A DNA stretch of 64,000 bases from Calliphora vicina (taxonomy: Eukaryota > Arthropoda > Insecta > Diptera > Calliphoridae), in NCBI RefSeq assembly GCF_958450345.1, contig NC_088780.1, positions 107,644,226 to 107,708,225 of the forward strand, read 5' to 3'. The notes under the pieces were generated by a model that did no database searches, had not been told where the DNA came from, and saw only the letters and a list, made by a program, of their open reading frames with translations. A program made the position numbers and the translations under genes. Shown here in pieces: positions 24,910 to 37,005 of this stretch (positions are counted from its first letter, which is position 1; the number at the start of each line of letters is the position of its first letter).

Positions 24910-25696
24910 CCAGCAGTTAAGCAAGTAGTCAATGTATCCCTTAAAGACAGTAATTGTCACAAATGTCTTATCACTTGGCTGACTCCATTTTATATATTTT
25001 GGTCATTTGACACGTGTGTGCACTTTGTAGTGCAGAGAGAAGACAATTGGTTACTTTATGCATCCCAAGTAATCTAGCGTGAAGACAATTGTCACTTAAG
25101 TGTCTCTAAGTAATCTAGAGTGTAGTCACTTTAAACGTTTTGTGAGTAATTCGTACAAACTGGTTTTTTACAAATTGTGTTAATATAATTCTCATACAGT
25201 TTATTTTTGTTTTTGCTTAAGTATACTGATATCGCATGTAACATAGCATGAAGTCAATAGTCACTTTAGTGTCTCTTAGCAACCTATGGTGAAGTCACTT
25301 CAAACTTTTTTTTGTACTGCAGTTTATTTTACCCACCAGAAGCGTTGACTACCTTCGATCAGCTATCCAATAGTCACATTGTAATCAAAAGGGTCAATTG
25401 ACCCCCTGCTTAGGACATGCATGTGTTAAAATAACTAGTCAAGTAACTGATCAAGTAACCAGTTACAAAGCTAGCAAGGTAACTGACGCTATGTAACCAG
25501 TTTGTGAATCCAATGCGTTGCCTACTTTGGACCAGCTATTAGACAGTCCCATTGTAATCAAAAAGAGACAATTGACCCCCTGCCTAGGACATGCCCGTGT
25601 TAAAATGACTAGTCACGTGGCTATTGAAGTAACTAGCTCCCACCCTAAATGATGGGTAAAATCACTAGTTCGGTACTGTCTCCTAGAACTGCTGGG
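24909..25696 (+). mobile_element. Repeat element with CCCAGCAGTT ends and internal duplication
   Basis: Ends CCCAGCAGTT and AACTGCTGGG are inverted. Two tandem units of about 185-190 bp carry GTAATCAAAA...CAATTGACCCCCTGC and ACATGCNNGTGTTAAAAT. The right half is the inverted relative of the hAT element at 16569-17066. No clear target duplication is visible. Confidence 0.6.
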
Positions 25697-26790
25697 CATG
25701 GAATTACCTTACAACTACTAGCACAAATGCAAAGCTAATATTGGATTCACACGTCACAATTCAATCTATAATCAGGACTAACACATTTGGTCCAAAAAAA
25801 AATGCCAATTTCTTAAACACCAATAGACAGAAAACCACATTAATTTGTAATCGTGCTATATTATTTAACACTATTTTATATTGAATATAATTGTTTTGAT
25901 TTATGGGGGAGTTGATTATTTTGTTATTGTTCCTTGTTTTGTATTCTTTTGCACTTTATGAGACTGCCCATATTGTACAAGTTCTATTGCTTGGATACAA
26001 ACAAAAATATTATTGGAGGAGATTTTTTGCAGACGCTCTTATAGGCAATCAGCCAACAAAGAATATTTTATACAAAAATAAATTTTAAAAAAAGTGTAGA
26101 CAAATAATTTGTGCAAGAATTTCCGAATATTGCACGTTACAAAGTGAACAATAAATAATATTACATGATTTTAGTAGACTATAAGCACATACATATGTTT
26201 GTTTAATAGATTAGTTTTAAATATTTTTAATTCTTACTGCTATTTTCTGGCAAAATAATCCATATTTTTTGTTTGTTTCGTTTATAAAATTTCTTCTTTT
26301 GTTTTAGCACTTTTCTACATGATTTTGTCAGTCTTTCTACTATTAATCACTTCAATATGCTGAATTTTTATTTGAATTTATGTTCACTATTTTTAAATGT
26401 TTTGTAGTTTTCTTTTATAAATTTCTTTATTTTGTTTCACTAAAATTTCTTTTTATTTTTCTGTCTCTCTTGTTTACGTTCTTGTTGTTGGGCTGTCTGC
26501 TGTTGTCTGCGTTTTTCAAACCAGTGATGGTAATTCAGCTATTCCCGTATCAAATCTAGCGTTTTTGAAAATAAAGTAGAGAAATCTAGCGAGTTTTATG
26601 GCCAAAAAATATTGTTCTTTTTTTGAATTTAGACATGTTTTTTAGTGTTGAATTACTGTTTATTTAATAAGTACAATTTCAAATCTGCGAGCAATTGTTT
26701 TTCTATGTAATATATACAAAAATATTCATTCTAGGCAAGTTTAACTACAAAAATAAAAATAAAAAAAGCATTCAAAACCAGCAAAATATA
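25697..26790. other. Intergenic DNA, no gene supported
   Basis: A 61-codon ATG frame at 25903-26088 has a hydrophobic start and ends next to an AATAAA, but nothing else supports it. Confidence 0.35.
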
Positions 26791-27083
26791 CATATATGGT
26801 TTTAATAGGGAAAATCACAAAATTAGTATAACTTCATTATTTTCCATAATGCTTAAAAGACATTGGGCACTGCTACACGTTCAATATATATTGACCGAGA
26901 TCCAGTATAGCTATATTTATTGAACGTGTAGTATTAAAAACATATATGGTTTTAATAGGGAAAATCACAAAATTAGTATAACTTCATTATTTTCCATAAT
27001 GCTTAAAAGTCATTGGGCACTGCTACACGTTCAATATATATTGACCGAGATCCAGTATAGCTATATTTATTGAACGTGTAGCA
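26789..27083. repeat. 150-bp tandem duplication containing a small fold-back
   Basis: Two almost identical 150-bp units start CATATATGGTTTTAATAGGG at 26791 and 26941. Each contains a ~60-bp hairpin with 14-base arms CTACACGTTCAATA / TATTGAACGTGTAG. Confidence 0.85.
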
Positions 27084-27282
27084 TGCAGTATTGAATAACC
27101 TAATTTTGCGTGATCCATCACACTGCCCATAGAATACAGCAGGCTACCGAGCAGAATCTGTCAAAATTAAAATACACACTTTTATAAGTAGACGATTATT
27201 TTAACGTCATCACAGCTACGCGGCTACCGTTGTCGTAGAAGCCAGCTTAAGCTAATTTCTATTTTCATTATACAAAAAATTT

Positions 27283-27570
27283 CCTATAGATAATTGTTTA
27301 AATGAAAATATTGTTATATACAAAATTATCTATAACAAATACTGTTATAACAACAATTTTCTATGAAAAATACTGTTATATATAAAATTGTCTATGAAAA
27401 ATACTGTTATACACACAATTTTCTATAGAACATATTGTTGTACAGAACGTTTTCAATAGAAAATATTGTTATACATACAATTTTCTATGGAAAATACTGT
27501 TATAAAGAAAAATTTCTATAGAAAATACGTTAACACTCAAAATTGTCTGTAGAAAATACTGTTATGCAGT
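27283..27570. repeat. Minisatellite of about 31-33-bp units
   Basis: About eight diverged units of ATACTGTTATA...AATTTTCTATAGAAA. TTTCTATAGAAA is itself palindromic. Confidence 0.75.
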
Positions 27571-27710
27571 ATAATTCTGAGATTTTGTGTATCAATTAAC
27601 ATCGAGTTTTTCAAAATCCCACTTTTGATAAAAAAAATCAGCTGCTCATTTACGTCAGTCCAAGTTCTATCCATGGAACATTTTAAAGTTATGGCACAAA
27701 TAAAAAGTCA

Positions 27711-28226
27711 CAAACTTGAAACATTGGGAAGTCAATTAATTTTTTAAGATATTGTTATTATTATATACATTTTCTATAGAAAATAGTATGCTATATGGGG
27801 ATTTCATGTCAAGTGAACCAACTTTTGAAATCGATGTCTTCCGATCAGACACAACTCTTCAACAAGATCGGTTAAGAATTCTCTGAGTTAGAGGGGTCAA
27901 AATTTGACATTTCGGGAAAACAGGTGTTTTTTCTCATCCATGTAACTTGTTAGCAAAATGTGTCCCAAAAACTTGAAACATTGGGAAGTCAATTCATTTT
28001 TTAAGATATTGTTATTATTATATACATTTTCTATAGAAAATAGTATGCTATATGGGGATTTCATGTCAAGTGAACCAACTTTTGAAATCGATGTCTTCCG
28101 ATCAGACACAACTCTTCAACAAGATCGGTTAAGAATTCTCTGAGTTAGAGGGGTCAAAATTTGACATTTCGGGAAAACAGGTGTTTTTTCTCATCCATGT
28201 AACTTGTTAGCAAAATGTGTCCCAAA
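27711..28226. repeat. 257-bp tandem duplication
   Basis: Two nearly identical units (ACATTGGGAAGTCAATT at 27721 and 27978) include TTTCATGTCAAGTGAACCAA and ATCGATGTCTTCCGATCAG. The same text recurs inverted at about 61440-61500, and its right part inverted at about 60580-60720, so this is a member of a dispersed family duplicated in place. Confidence 0.8.
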
Positions 28227-29730
28227 TAGTTTAGATAGCTATTTCTTTCATCTTCCAAAAAATAAAAAACAAATACAATTCACCGGAAAAAGAAATTCGT
28301 AATTGGAATGATTTTTTTTAAATATATATTTGTGAACATGATTTGTTTCGCAATTGACAGGAATGACACGAGAGTATACAGATTATCTGTTTAGAAGATC
28401 TTACTTATGCCTTAAGTACTGAAGAGGTAATTTAACTTCCCCCAACTCCCAGTGATTTTTATTATGAGTTTAAACATGCAAATGACCTCACCATCCATTA
28501 AAATAAAAATTTGGAATGAGTTTAAGATAAATTCGTGCATGACATAAGGGCCCTTTAAATATTCAAAATGTTCAACTTTCATTTTCGACATGTTACATAT
28601 GGAAACTTTTACTTTTGCTTGAACCTTGTCTACAGAGACAGACAGGTTTCCAAAATAAGTAGAAAGTATGTTTTTAGCATTCGTTCTTTTTACTGTCCTA
28701 GACAACATGATTTTGTAAGGCACCGGATATGCGTGTATAATAAAATGTCAAAATTAACATAAAAAGATTTGTTGTATATTTTTTATATTGTTTTCTTCCT
28801 ACTTCTTCTACACGATTATATATTTTTTTGGTCGTTTTTCCGAAAAAAAACTACCCTACTTGAAAATATGTGGGTATAGTAAAATGTTATACATAAATTA
28901 TGTTGAGACATCATAATTTTTAACAAAATTACAAATTGTTAAAATTTTTTTTCATTGTACTTTATGATAATAAAATCATATAATATAGTTATACATTATT
29001 TGTCAAGTAAACAGACTTACTTTTTTAATTTGTTATTTTCACCCAGTAAATATTGTCAAACAAATGGCAAAACTTCTTTTTTTCTCACTGCCACACAACT
29101 TTCTCGTTCAAATGAAATTGAATCTGATGGAATTTTTAGTGGTTTAATTAAGATTTATTAGGTTTATTACTTATTTATTATTTTTCTATGATTAAAGGTG
29201 AACTATTTATTTAACTTTGCTCTGGTTATTTAAAACATTTTTTTAATTTGTTATTTATATTTATTTTAATAAAAAAACTTTGTGCTTTTCAGATTTAGAA
29301 AAAAATATTACGTGGACTACGACAATCTGAAAATTTTACTGTTATTGTGTATTAAAAAAACGACATAGAATCCTGTCAGTTGTTTTTGCGTGTGTTTAAA
29401 TGCGCAGGTCCTGCAAGGAATGTCAGGATAAAGAATGTTTAGAAGACAAAAACATGTCCAATGTGAGAAAAAGGGTTGGTGTCTTTGGTAATATTGTGTT
29501 GATTATTTGATATTGACGTAGTCATCCATGGTAATGCAGTTTCAATATTATACAGCCAAAGAATAGGCAACAGAATTCTTTGATGTGTGTGAAAAATATT
29601 TAACTTCCGTTTTTTCACATTTTTACTTAAGGTTTTTTAAATAAAAATAAACACTACGGTTTTCATTTCAAAAAAGGGAAAATACATAACACTCTGATTT
29701 TTTTACACTTTTACACAACAAAAACATGAA
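28227..29730. other. AT-rich intergenic DNA, no gene supported
   Basis: A ~100-codon minus frame at 28412-28723 begins at GTG and has no known motif. Nothing else recognised. Confidence 0.4.
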
Positions 29731-32700
29731 CATATTTCTGACCAAAAATCGATTTTTTATATAAAAACTCAAAATAAGCGTTTAATCAAGAAAAGGAGAT
29801 CGATCTGTGATCACTCATATTTCTTAACAAAAATCGATTTTTTATATAGAAACTCAAAATATCTAAATTCGCTAATAACTTGACCAATAAGCGTTTAATC
29901 AAGAAAAGGAGGTCGATCTGTTATTACTCATATTTCTGACCAAAAATCGTTTTTTTTATGTAAAAACTCAAAATATCTAAATTCGCTAATAACATGGCCA
30001 ATAAGCGTTAATCAAGAAAAGGTGCTCGATCTGTGATCACTCATATTTCTTAACAAAAATCGTTTTTTATATAAAAACTCAAAATATTTAAATTCGCTAA
30101 TAACTTGACCAATAAGCGTTTAATCATGAAAAGGAGGTCGATCTGTGATCACTCATATTTCTGACCAAAATTCGATTTTTTTATAGAAACTCAAAATATA
30201 TAAATTCGCTAATAACTTGGCCAATACGAGTTTAATCAAGAAAAGGAGCTGTATCTGTGATCACTCATATTTCTGACCAAAAATCGATATCTAAAATCGT
30301 TAGTAACTAATAAGCGTTTAGTCAAGAAAAGTAGCTCGATCTGTGATCACTCATACTTCTGAACAAAAATCGATTTTTTATATAAAAACTCAAAATAAGC
30401 GTTTAATCAAGAAAAGGAGGTCGATTTCTGACCAAAAATCGATTTTTTATATAAAAACTCAAAATATTTAAATTCGATAATAACTTGGCCAATAAGCGTT
30501 GAATCAAGAAAAGGGGCTCGATCTGTGATCACTCATATTTCTGACCAAAAATCGTATTTTTTTTATACAGAAACCCAAAATATCTAAATTCGATAATTAC
30601 TTGGCCAATAAGCGTTTAATCAAGAAAAGGAGATCGATCTGTGATCACTCATATTTCTGACCAAAAATCGTATTTTTTTATATAGAAACCCAAATCATCT
30701 AAATTCGATAATAACTTGGCCAATAAGCGTTTAATCAAGAAAAGGAGATCGATCTGTGATCACTCATATTTCTTAACAAAAATCGATTTTTTATATAGAA
30801 ACTCAAAATATCTAAATTCGATAATAACTTGGCCAATAAGCGTTTAATAAAGAAAAGGAGATCGATCTGTGATCACTCATATTTCTTAACAAAAATCGAT
30901 TTTTTATATAGAAACTCAAAATATTTAAATTCGCTAATAACTTGGCCAATAAGCGTTTAATCAAGAAAAGGAGGTCGATCTGTGATCACTCATATTTCTG
31001 ACCAAAAATCGATTTTTTATATAAAAACTCAAAATATCTAAATTCGCTAATAACTTGGCTAATAAGCGTTGAGTCAAGAAAAGGAGGTCGTTCTGTGATC
31101 ACTCATATTTCTGACCAAAAATCGATTTTTTATATAGAAACTTAAAATATCTAAATTCGCTAATAACTTGGCCAATAAGCGTTTAATCAAGAAAAGGAGA
31201 TCGAATTGTGATCACTCATATTTCTGACCAAAAATAGTATTTTTTTTATATAGAAACTCAAAATATCTAAATTCGATAATAACTTGGCCAATAAGCGTTG
31301 AATCAAGAAAAGGGGCTCAATCTGTGATCACTCATATTTCTTAACAAAAATCGTTGTTTTTATATAAAAACTCAAAATATCTAAATTCGCTCATAACTTG
31401 GCCAATAAGCGTTAAATCAAGAAAAGGTGCTCGATCTGTGATCACTCATATTTCTTAACAAAAATCGTTTCGATAACTAGGCCAATAAGCGTTGAATCAA
31501 GAAAAGGAGGTCGTTCTGTGATCACTCATATTTCTGGCCAAAAATCGATTTTTTACATAAAAACTCAAAATATCTAAATTCGCTAATAACTTGGCCAATA
31601 AGCGTTTAATCTAGAAAAGGAGCTCGATCTGTGATCACTCATATTTCTGACCAAAAATCGATTTTTTATATGAAAACTCAAAATATCTGAATTCGCTAAT
31701 AACTGGCCAATAAGCGTTTAATCAAGAAAAGGAGATCGACCTGTGATAACTCATATTTCTGACCAAAATTCGATATTTTATATAAAAACTCAAAATATAT
31801 AAATTCGCTAATAACTTGACCAATACGAGCTTAATCAAGAAAAGGAGATGGATCTGTGATCCCTCATATATAAAAATCGATTTTTTATATAAAAACTCAA
31901 AATATCTAAATTCGCTAATAACTGGGCCAATAAGCGTTTAATCAAGAAAAGGAGCTCGATCTGTGATCTTTCATATTTCTGATCCAAAATTGATTTTTTA
32001 TATAAAAACTCAAAATATCTAAATTCGCAAATAACTTGGCCAATACGACATTAATCAAGAAAAGGAGCTGGATCTGTGATCACTCCTATTTCTGGCCAAA
32101 AATCGATTTTTTATATAAAAACTCAAAATATCTAAATTCGCTAATAACTTGGCCAATAAGCGTTTAAGCAAGAAAAGGAGCTCCATCTTTGATCACACAT
32201 ATTTCTGACCAAAAATCGATTTTTTATACAAAAACTCAAAATATCTAAATTCGCTAATAACTTGGCCAATACTAGTTTAATCAAGAAAAGGAGCTTGATC
32301 TGTGATCACTCATATTTCTGACCAAAATTCGATTTTTTATAAAAAAACTCAAAATATCTAAATTCGCTAATAACTTGGCCAATACGAGTTTAATAAAGAA
32401 AAGGAGATGGATCTGTGATCACTCATATATAAAAATCGATTTTTTTATATAAAAACTCAAAATATCTAAATTCTCTAATAACTTGGCCAATAAGCGTTTA
32501 ATCAAGAGAAGGAGCTCGATCTGTGATCGTTCATTTTTCTGACCAAAAATTGATTTTTTATATAAAAACTCAAAATATCTAAATTCGCAAATAACTTGGC
32601 CAATACGACTTTAATCAAGAAAAGGAGCTGGATATGTGATAACTCATATTTCTGGCCAAAAATCGATTTTTTATATAAAAACTCAAAATATCTAAATTTG

Positions 32701-32815
32701 CTAATAACTTGGCCAATAAGCGTATAATCAAGAAAAGGAGCTCGATCTATGATCACTCATATTTCAGACAAAAAATCGATTTTTTATATAAAAACTCAAA
32801 ATTTGTACATTTATT
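29731..32815 (+). repeat. 113-bp satellite array, about 27 monomers
   Basis: The monomer runs CTGACCAAAAATCGATTTTT, then TATATAAAAACTCAAAATAT, then CTAAATTCGCTAATAACTTG, then GCCAATAAGCGTTTAATCAA, then GAAAAGGAGCTCGATCTGTG, then ATCACTCATATTT. Spacing of GATCTGTGATCAC is 113 bp (for example 29802 to 29915). Each unit carries the palindrome AAAAATCGATTTTT and the TGATCA core. Some units are shortened or lack the middle third. An open frame inside (32502-32756) is a by-product. Isolated monomers occur at 17828-18240 and 47993-48145. Confidence 0.95.
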
Positions 32816-32835
32816 ACATGTATTCTGTTGTTGCA

Positions 32836-32908
32836 AGACTTAGGTTTTTGACAACAAACTTAGGTTCTTTGTCTCTCAGTAGCGCTTCTATGTATATTTT
32901 ATTCTATG
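32836..32908 (+). repeat. MITE-like end flanking the satellite
   Basis: CTTAGGTTTTTGACAACAAA, then CTTAGGTTCTTTGTC, then GCGCTTCTATGTATATTTTA and TTCTATG closely follow the end of the ~188-bp MITE (CTTAGGTTTCTGACAACTGA ... CCGCTCTATGTCTATTCTCTATG). This suggests that the array lies inside a member of that family. Confidence 0.6.
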
Positions 32909-33017
32909 TCCTATATGAATAAAAATTATCATTCAATAATACGTTTTTTTTAAACTATTTTTACCCTTTTCAAACCACTTCTCACAAATTCAGAAATCGA
33001 ACACAAGCATTTTTTTA

Positions 33018-33051
33018 ACTTGGACAGGACAACGTCTGTCGGGTCAGCTAG
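33018..33051 (+). mobile_element. Helitron 3' terminus
   Basis: GGACAGGACAACGTCTGTCG can fold with an ACAG/CTGT stem and is followed by GGTCAGCTAG and a T, the Helitron CTAG end. The matching 5' end was not found. Confidence 0.55.
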
Positions 33052-33059
33052 TAAATATA

Positions 33060-33257
33060 TATTTTAAGATCATGGCCTTCGTCTATTTCAACGTAATCAT
33101 TATAAATGTCATCCTCAATATCACTTTCGACAACCGTTTCAAAATCACATTCGTCATCACTTTCAACACCAATTTATTCTAAGTTAATATTTTGATTATT
33201 AATTGCGATTGTGATGATATTTCGCCAGCGTATGTTCACACCACGGCCGCTCGTCAT
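33060..33257 (-). pseudogene. Acidic transposase-like fragment, broken
   Basis: Read on the minus strand from an ATG at 33257 the frame gives a short basic start (MTSGRGVNIRWRN), one stop, then an acidic run (ESDDECDFETVVESDIEDD) that reaches the Helitron end. Such acidic N-termini are usual in piggyBac-type and similar transposases, but no catalytic part is present, so the family is a guess. Confidence 0.25.
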
Positions 33258-33479
33258 TTTTAGATGTTAAAATGTTTGTTTGTTTTTAGAATTGTAACTT
33301 CTTGTAGTAATATTTATATATTTATAGAAGGAGCTATCGGAACACTCATCTACAATGATCGAAAGACTCCCTTTATCTTTAGTTATTTGTCGAATTTCAG
33401 AAACAATAAAATTTTTTTAAGTCATTATTAGTTATTTAAATTTGGAAATATGAAAAATTTTAAGCATTTTAATAAATTT

Positions 33480-33645
33480 AAATATATATGAACATTTATT
33501 CGTTTTATTCGATTATTCTACATAAAATTGTTCGAATTATTCGTTATTCGAAAATGGTAATTTTTAAATTGTACGAATAATTATTCGTAAGAAATTATTC
33601 GATTAATCAAACGATCATTACTGGAATGAATACCCTATTACTTAC
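33480..33645. repeat. Right-end fragment of a TTATTCG/GAATACCCTA hAT-type repeat
   Basis: TTATTCGATTAATCAAACG, then GGAATGAATACCCTA, resembles the right end of the element at 58718-59758. Confidence 0.45.
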
Positions 33646-33823
33646 AGTGATCATTGTGAGATTTTTTCCCTACAAATTCTAAATTAAACTAACAAATATC
33701 TCTTAATTACAAAAACTACTTTACAAAACGTGATGATTGCATTAAGTAATAATTACACACCAACAAAATAAATAAATACATAGATTCAAAAACAAAAAAT
33801 AAAATATCTAGGTGGAATTTCCT

Positions 33824-33860
33824 TATAAAAAACCACCAGTTAGAACGTTTCTCCTAACAG
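33824..33860 (+). promoter_or_regulatory. Core promoter of the first peptide gene
   Basis: TATAAAA at 33824-33830, with a likely start near CTAACAGTCAC about 30 bp on. The stretch TTAGAAC...CTCCTAACA is shared with the promoter of the second peptide gene, so the core promoter was duplicated with the gene. Confidence 0.65.
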
Positions 33861-33867
33861 TCACAAA

Positions 33868-34180
33868 ATGAAATTTAACGGTTTAATAACTATTTTCGCG
33901 CTTATCGTTTTATTTGCAATTTGTTGTTCTGGCCAGGAACCACCAAATTGTAATAGTAATGTCGCGGTTTTGTGTGCCGGTGGTGGACCAAACGTTAAAG
34001 CCCGAGCTGGTCAGGGTCAATGTGAAACGTTTGACAACAAGTGTTTGGTGGAGCAATTGAATTGTATTCGTTATCGCAGCGGAGAACCACGTAAGTAGTT
34101 GAGAGAGCTAAAATAATTTAAACAAATACATATACAATAAAATTATTTTATTTTCTTTTGCAGTATTGACACCATGTTAA
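33868..34180 (+). CDS. Secreted Kazal-like six-cysteine peptide 1
   Basis: Two exons, 33868-34090 and 34164-34180, with a 73-bp intron (GTAAGT...TTGCAG, phase 1), give 79 residues. The last exon codes only the end, LLTPC. Residues 1-22 are a signal peptide (MKFNGLITIFALIVLFAICC), so the product is exported. Mature cysteine spacing is C-x7-C-x15-C-x6-C-x6-C-x12-C. The piece C..TFDNKC-x6-C matches the Kazal core T-[YF]-x-N-x-C-x6-C, and C-x7-C matches Kazal Cys2-Cys3. The classical first cysteine is absent and an extra one lies just before the TF, with a long insertion between. A Kazal variant is therefore likely; protease inhibition is not shown. An AATAAA lies at 34232. The paralogue at 37774 shares intron site, phase and promoter. 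Confidence 0.8.
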
Positions 34181-34344
34181 ACAAATTAATTAATTAATTT
34201 ATTTAAGAAATACAATTTTATAAAATTTTTGAATAAATTTAGCAACACGTTTGTTTGATTAAATTACTTTATTATCATTCAGGCTTAAATTTGAAAAGCT
34301 GCTGCTGACATAGAATTTTCGGTTTGAACCTACATATTTGAAAT

Positions 34345-34605
34345 GAGCCGAAGACTTTTGTATATTTAAGTAAATTTTATAAAAGATTTTTATACAGAAT
34401 GTTCTTCTTACTACACCATTTCCAATTGTATGAGCCGAAGACTTTTGTATATTTAAGTAAATTTTATAAAAGATTTTTATACAGAATGTTCTTCTTACTA
34501 CACCATTTCCAATTGTATGAGCCGAAGACTTTTGTATATTTAAGTAAATTTTATAAAAGATTTTTATACAGAATGTTCTTCTTACTACACCATTTCCAAT
34601 TGTAT
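34345..34605 (+). repeat. 87-bp tandem repeat, three units
   Basis: Units start GAGCCGAAGACTTTTGTATA at 34345, 34432 and 34519. Because 87 is divisible by three, a repetitive open frame (34399-34620) passes through; it is not a gene. Confidence 0.9.
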
Positions 34606-34759
34606 TTCAGAAGTTTCTAATTGTATTTCTGAAATAGAGATGGAAATTTCTGAAATATAAATGGAAATTTCTGAAATAGAGATGGAAATTTTTGAAATTC
34701 AATTGGAAATTTCTGAAATACAATTAGAAACTTCTGAAATACAATTGGAAATGGTGTAG
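34585..34759. mobile_element. Fold-back element, 175 bp
   Basis: Starts CTACACCATTTCCAATTGTA and ends with its exact complement; the interior is inverted TTTCTGAAAT-like units. It is the better-preserved relative of 6735-6905. Confidence 0.75.
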
Positions 34760-34789
34760 TTTGGTATTGAAAAATCAGCAAAATAGGTT

Positions 34790-36494
34790 CAGTAGAAAAA
34801 GTTTGTGGAAGATGTCTACCGATTTGAAACGGTTAAAATTGATAACTTCGGTAACGGTATTTTGATGGTAACGATATTTGCTGTTATTTAAATAACGGCA
34901 TTTTAATTTTTCACACGTTATTTATAGGAAGTGGTCCATGGTGATGAAATAGGGGCTGAGTCACCTCCCATTCAAAGTTAATAGTTATTTCTAAAAATCA
35001 TGCGACAATAATTGCGAGATTCTTCAAACCGAATAGCTCTCTTATCATTTTACATAGTTTGGCTGAAAATGGTCTGGATTTGATTAGTGGGTGTGGTATC
35101 TCCCAAACAAAGTAAATAGTTATTTTCGAATATCTGGATAATTATAATCGTAAAGTATTTAAATTTCATATGAATCAATTTCTTATCAAAAATGGATCAC
35201 TCACTGGATCGGAACAGTGAGTGTGGCACCTTTCATACAAAGTACATAGTCAATTTTGAATATCTGGATTACAAGAATTGCGAGATTCTTCAAACTTTGT
35301 CTGATTTTTTTTTTTATAATTTTACTAATTTGTCTGAAAATGTGCGGGTTATTATTAGTATACATGGAACCTCATATGAAATCACTTTCTTGTATTTTGA
35401 CGATGTTAGAACTGTACGTTTTGAGAACAACAACAACTGAACGTAGTTCGGAACAAGGGAGATGTTTCCTCATATTTAAAAATAATATTCGTTATCGAAT
35501 ATTTCGGGAACTACTATAGTTTTAAAGTGAGGGGGATCGAAACACATTGGGGAAGCCTTCACACATTCGGTTAATTGTTATTAATGCATATCAGTATATA
35601 TATAATAGTTTGATTCTCAATACTTTGCATGTGTTATTTTGGTACCATTTTATGTTTTGCAAATGGGTTTATTTATTATAATCATTTAATTTTTTATAAA
35701 ATCCTTGCTCATTTTTCTATTGTACTACGATAGGGTTAGCGAAGCGCAACGGGTTAAACTATATCCTATAAATATCGAAATTGAAACATGCTTCATTACA
35801 TTTTTTGGCGTTATTTGCTTAAAAAGTCATCCAATATCAAATAAGAGAGAATTGAAAATAGTGGTAGCGAAGGTAACACTAACATTTTTTATTTTTCTTC
35901 AAGTATAAAATTCAAAACAAAGGCAATGAAATTTTACACAGTTCTCAATTAATAAACCATTTTTAAACTTCAAAAACTTCGCTTGGCATTTTCCTAATAA
36001 ACAAGAAACACTATTATTAATAACATATTATTAAATTATTTTAATTTTACTAGAAGTAATAATAATGATATTAATAATTCAATATTAAGTGATTAATACT
36101 TTTTTGTACTTAGTTTGTTCTCTAAAAGTTCTAAGAAAAATTAACAAACAAATACTTATCTCATATTACATCTTTATATACAAACAAAAGTAAAACCTGA
36201 TGATCACATTAATAATTGTAAAAACCAAAAAAAAAAAAAAAACAAATAGGTTTCGATATACGAACACGACGAATCTGAAATACCTTACAGTTTGAGTAAC
36301 ATAAATTACACTGGTTTCAGCATTGATGTCCATCCTCACACCCAATCATACGTAGGGTAACTACAGGGGAAAATGTTTGTCGGGAATATTAGGGAATTCC
36401 TTTAATTTAGTCCTCCATAGAATCGATTTATTTTTCTGTTTCATGCCAAATATTTGCCTACATTTAGAAAATGTTAAAAAAGTGATTTTGAGTT
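34790..36494. other. Dispersed repeats and AT-rich DNA
   Basis: 34795-34915 has a TAACGGTATTTT repeat also found beside the mariner at 57810-57920. About 34925-35300 holds inverted relatives of the Helitron internal repeat (GTGGCACCTTTCATACAAAG, AATATCTGGAT). No gene is seen in the remainder. Confidence 0.5.
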
Positions 36495-36730
36495 GATAGC
36501 TCACACAAAGTTTGAAGACTCCCACTATAATAGTACTGCAAATATGCAATAATAAATTTTTATTTCGTATGGGAGGTGCCACGCCCATTGTACTTATATA
36601 GATCAATTGTGAATCTAAACCATCCAGGTACCCACTCAAACACACACAACAAATTTCATCGAAATCGGGCCTGCCGTTAAGGAGGAGTTCAGTTACTAAC
36701 ACACGTACAGAAGAATTATATATATAAAGA
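36495..36730 (-). mobile_element. Helitron copy with damaged 3' end
   Basis: Closely matches 1880-2123. On the minus strand it starts A|TCTTTATATATATAATTC and passes the CCGATTTCGATGAAATTTGT region. The CTAG end is missing. Confidence 0.6.
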
Positions 36731-36915
36731 TAAGTTTATGAGAACCATATTGTTATAAAGTTGCATTAACGAGTTGAATTTATCCATCTGTAAGGGTTGT
36801 TTGAAACATTCAGCATGTTTATAAACATTTCAATTAACATTGTTTGCAAGTATAGCAACATTAAACGTTAAATCTGCTAACATTAACATTGAAGCTGCTA
36901 AAAGCGCTAGAAATA

Positions 36916-37005
36916 GAACATTCTAATTTTGAGCGTTAAGATAATTCATGAAACTGCTGGAAGATGGCTCAGTGTATAAATAGTGGCAGCGGGTAGCAGT
37001 CAGTT
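36916..37005 (+). promoter_or_regulatory. Orphan heat-shock-like core promoter
   Basis: TTCATGAAACTGCTGGAA (36945-36962) is four alternating heat-shock pentamers with one mismatch. A further GAACATTC lies at 36916. TATAAATA follows at 36975 and a perfect arthropod initiator TCAGTT at 37000. Downstream are two small perfect hairpins (TTTGTCTCATAGACAAA; CCAAAAAAAGTTTTGG) and an AATAAA near 37118, but no coding frame. A solo LTR is the main alternative. Confidence 0.4.

Noticed and set aside
25903..26088. 61-codon frame with a hydrophobic N-terminus (MGELIILLLFLVLYSFALYE) and a nearby AATAAA.
   Set aside because: No promoter signal or paralogue; in such AT-rich DNA, hydrophobic frames arise by chance. 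RNA evidence would be needed.
29731..32815. CRISPR-like array of regularly spaced repeats.
   Set aside because: The whole 113-bp unit is repeated with no unique spacers, and the DNA is clearly from an animal.
34399..34620. 73-codon repetitive plus-strand frame.
   Set aside because: It is a by-product of an 87-bp tandem repeat whose length is divisible by three.
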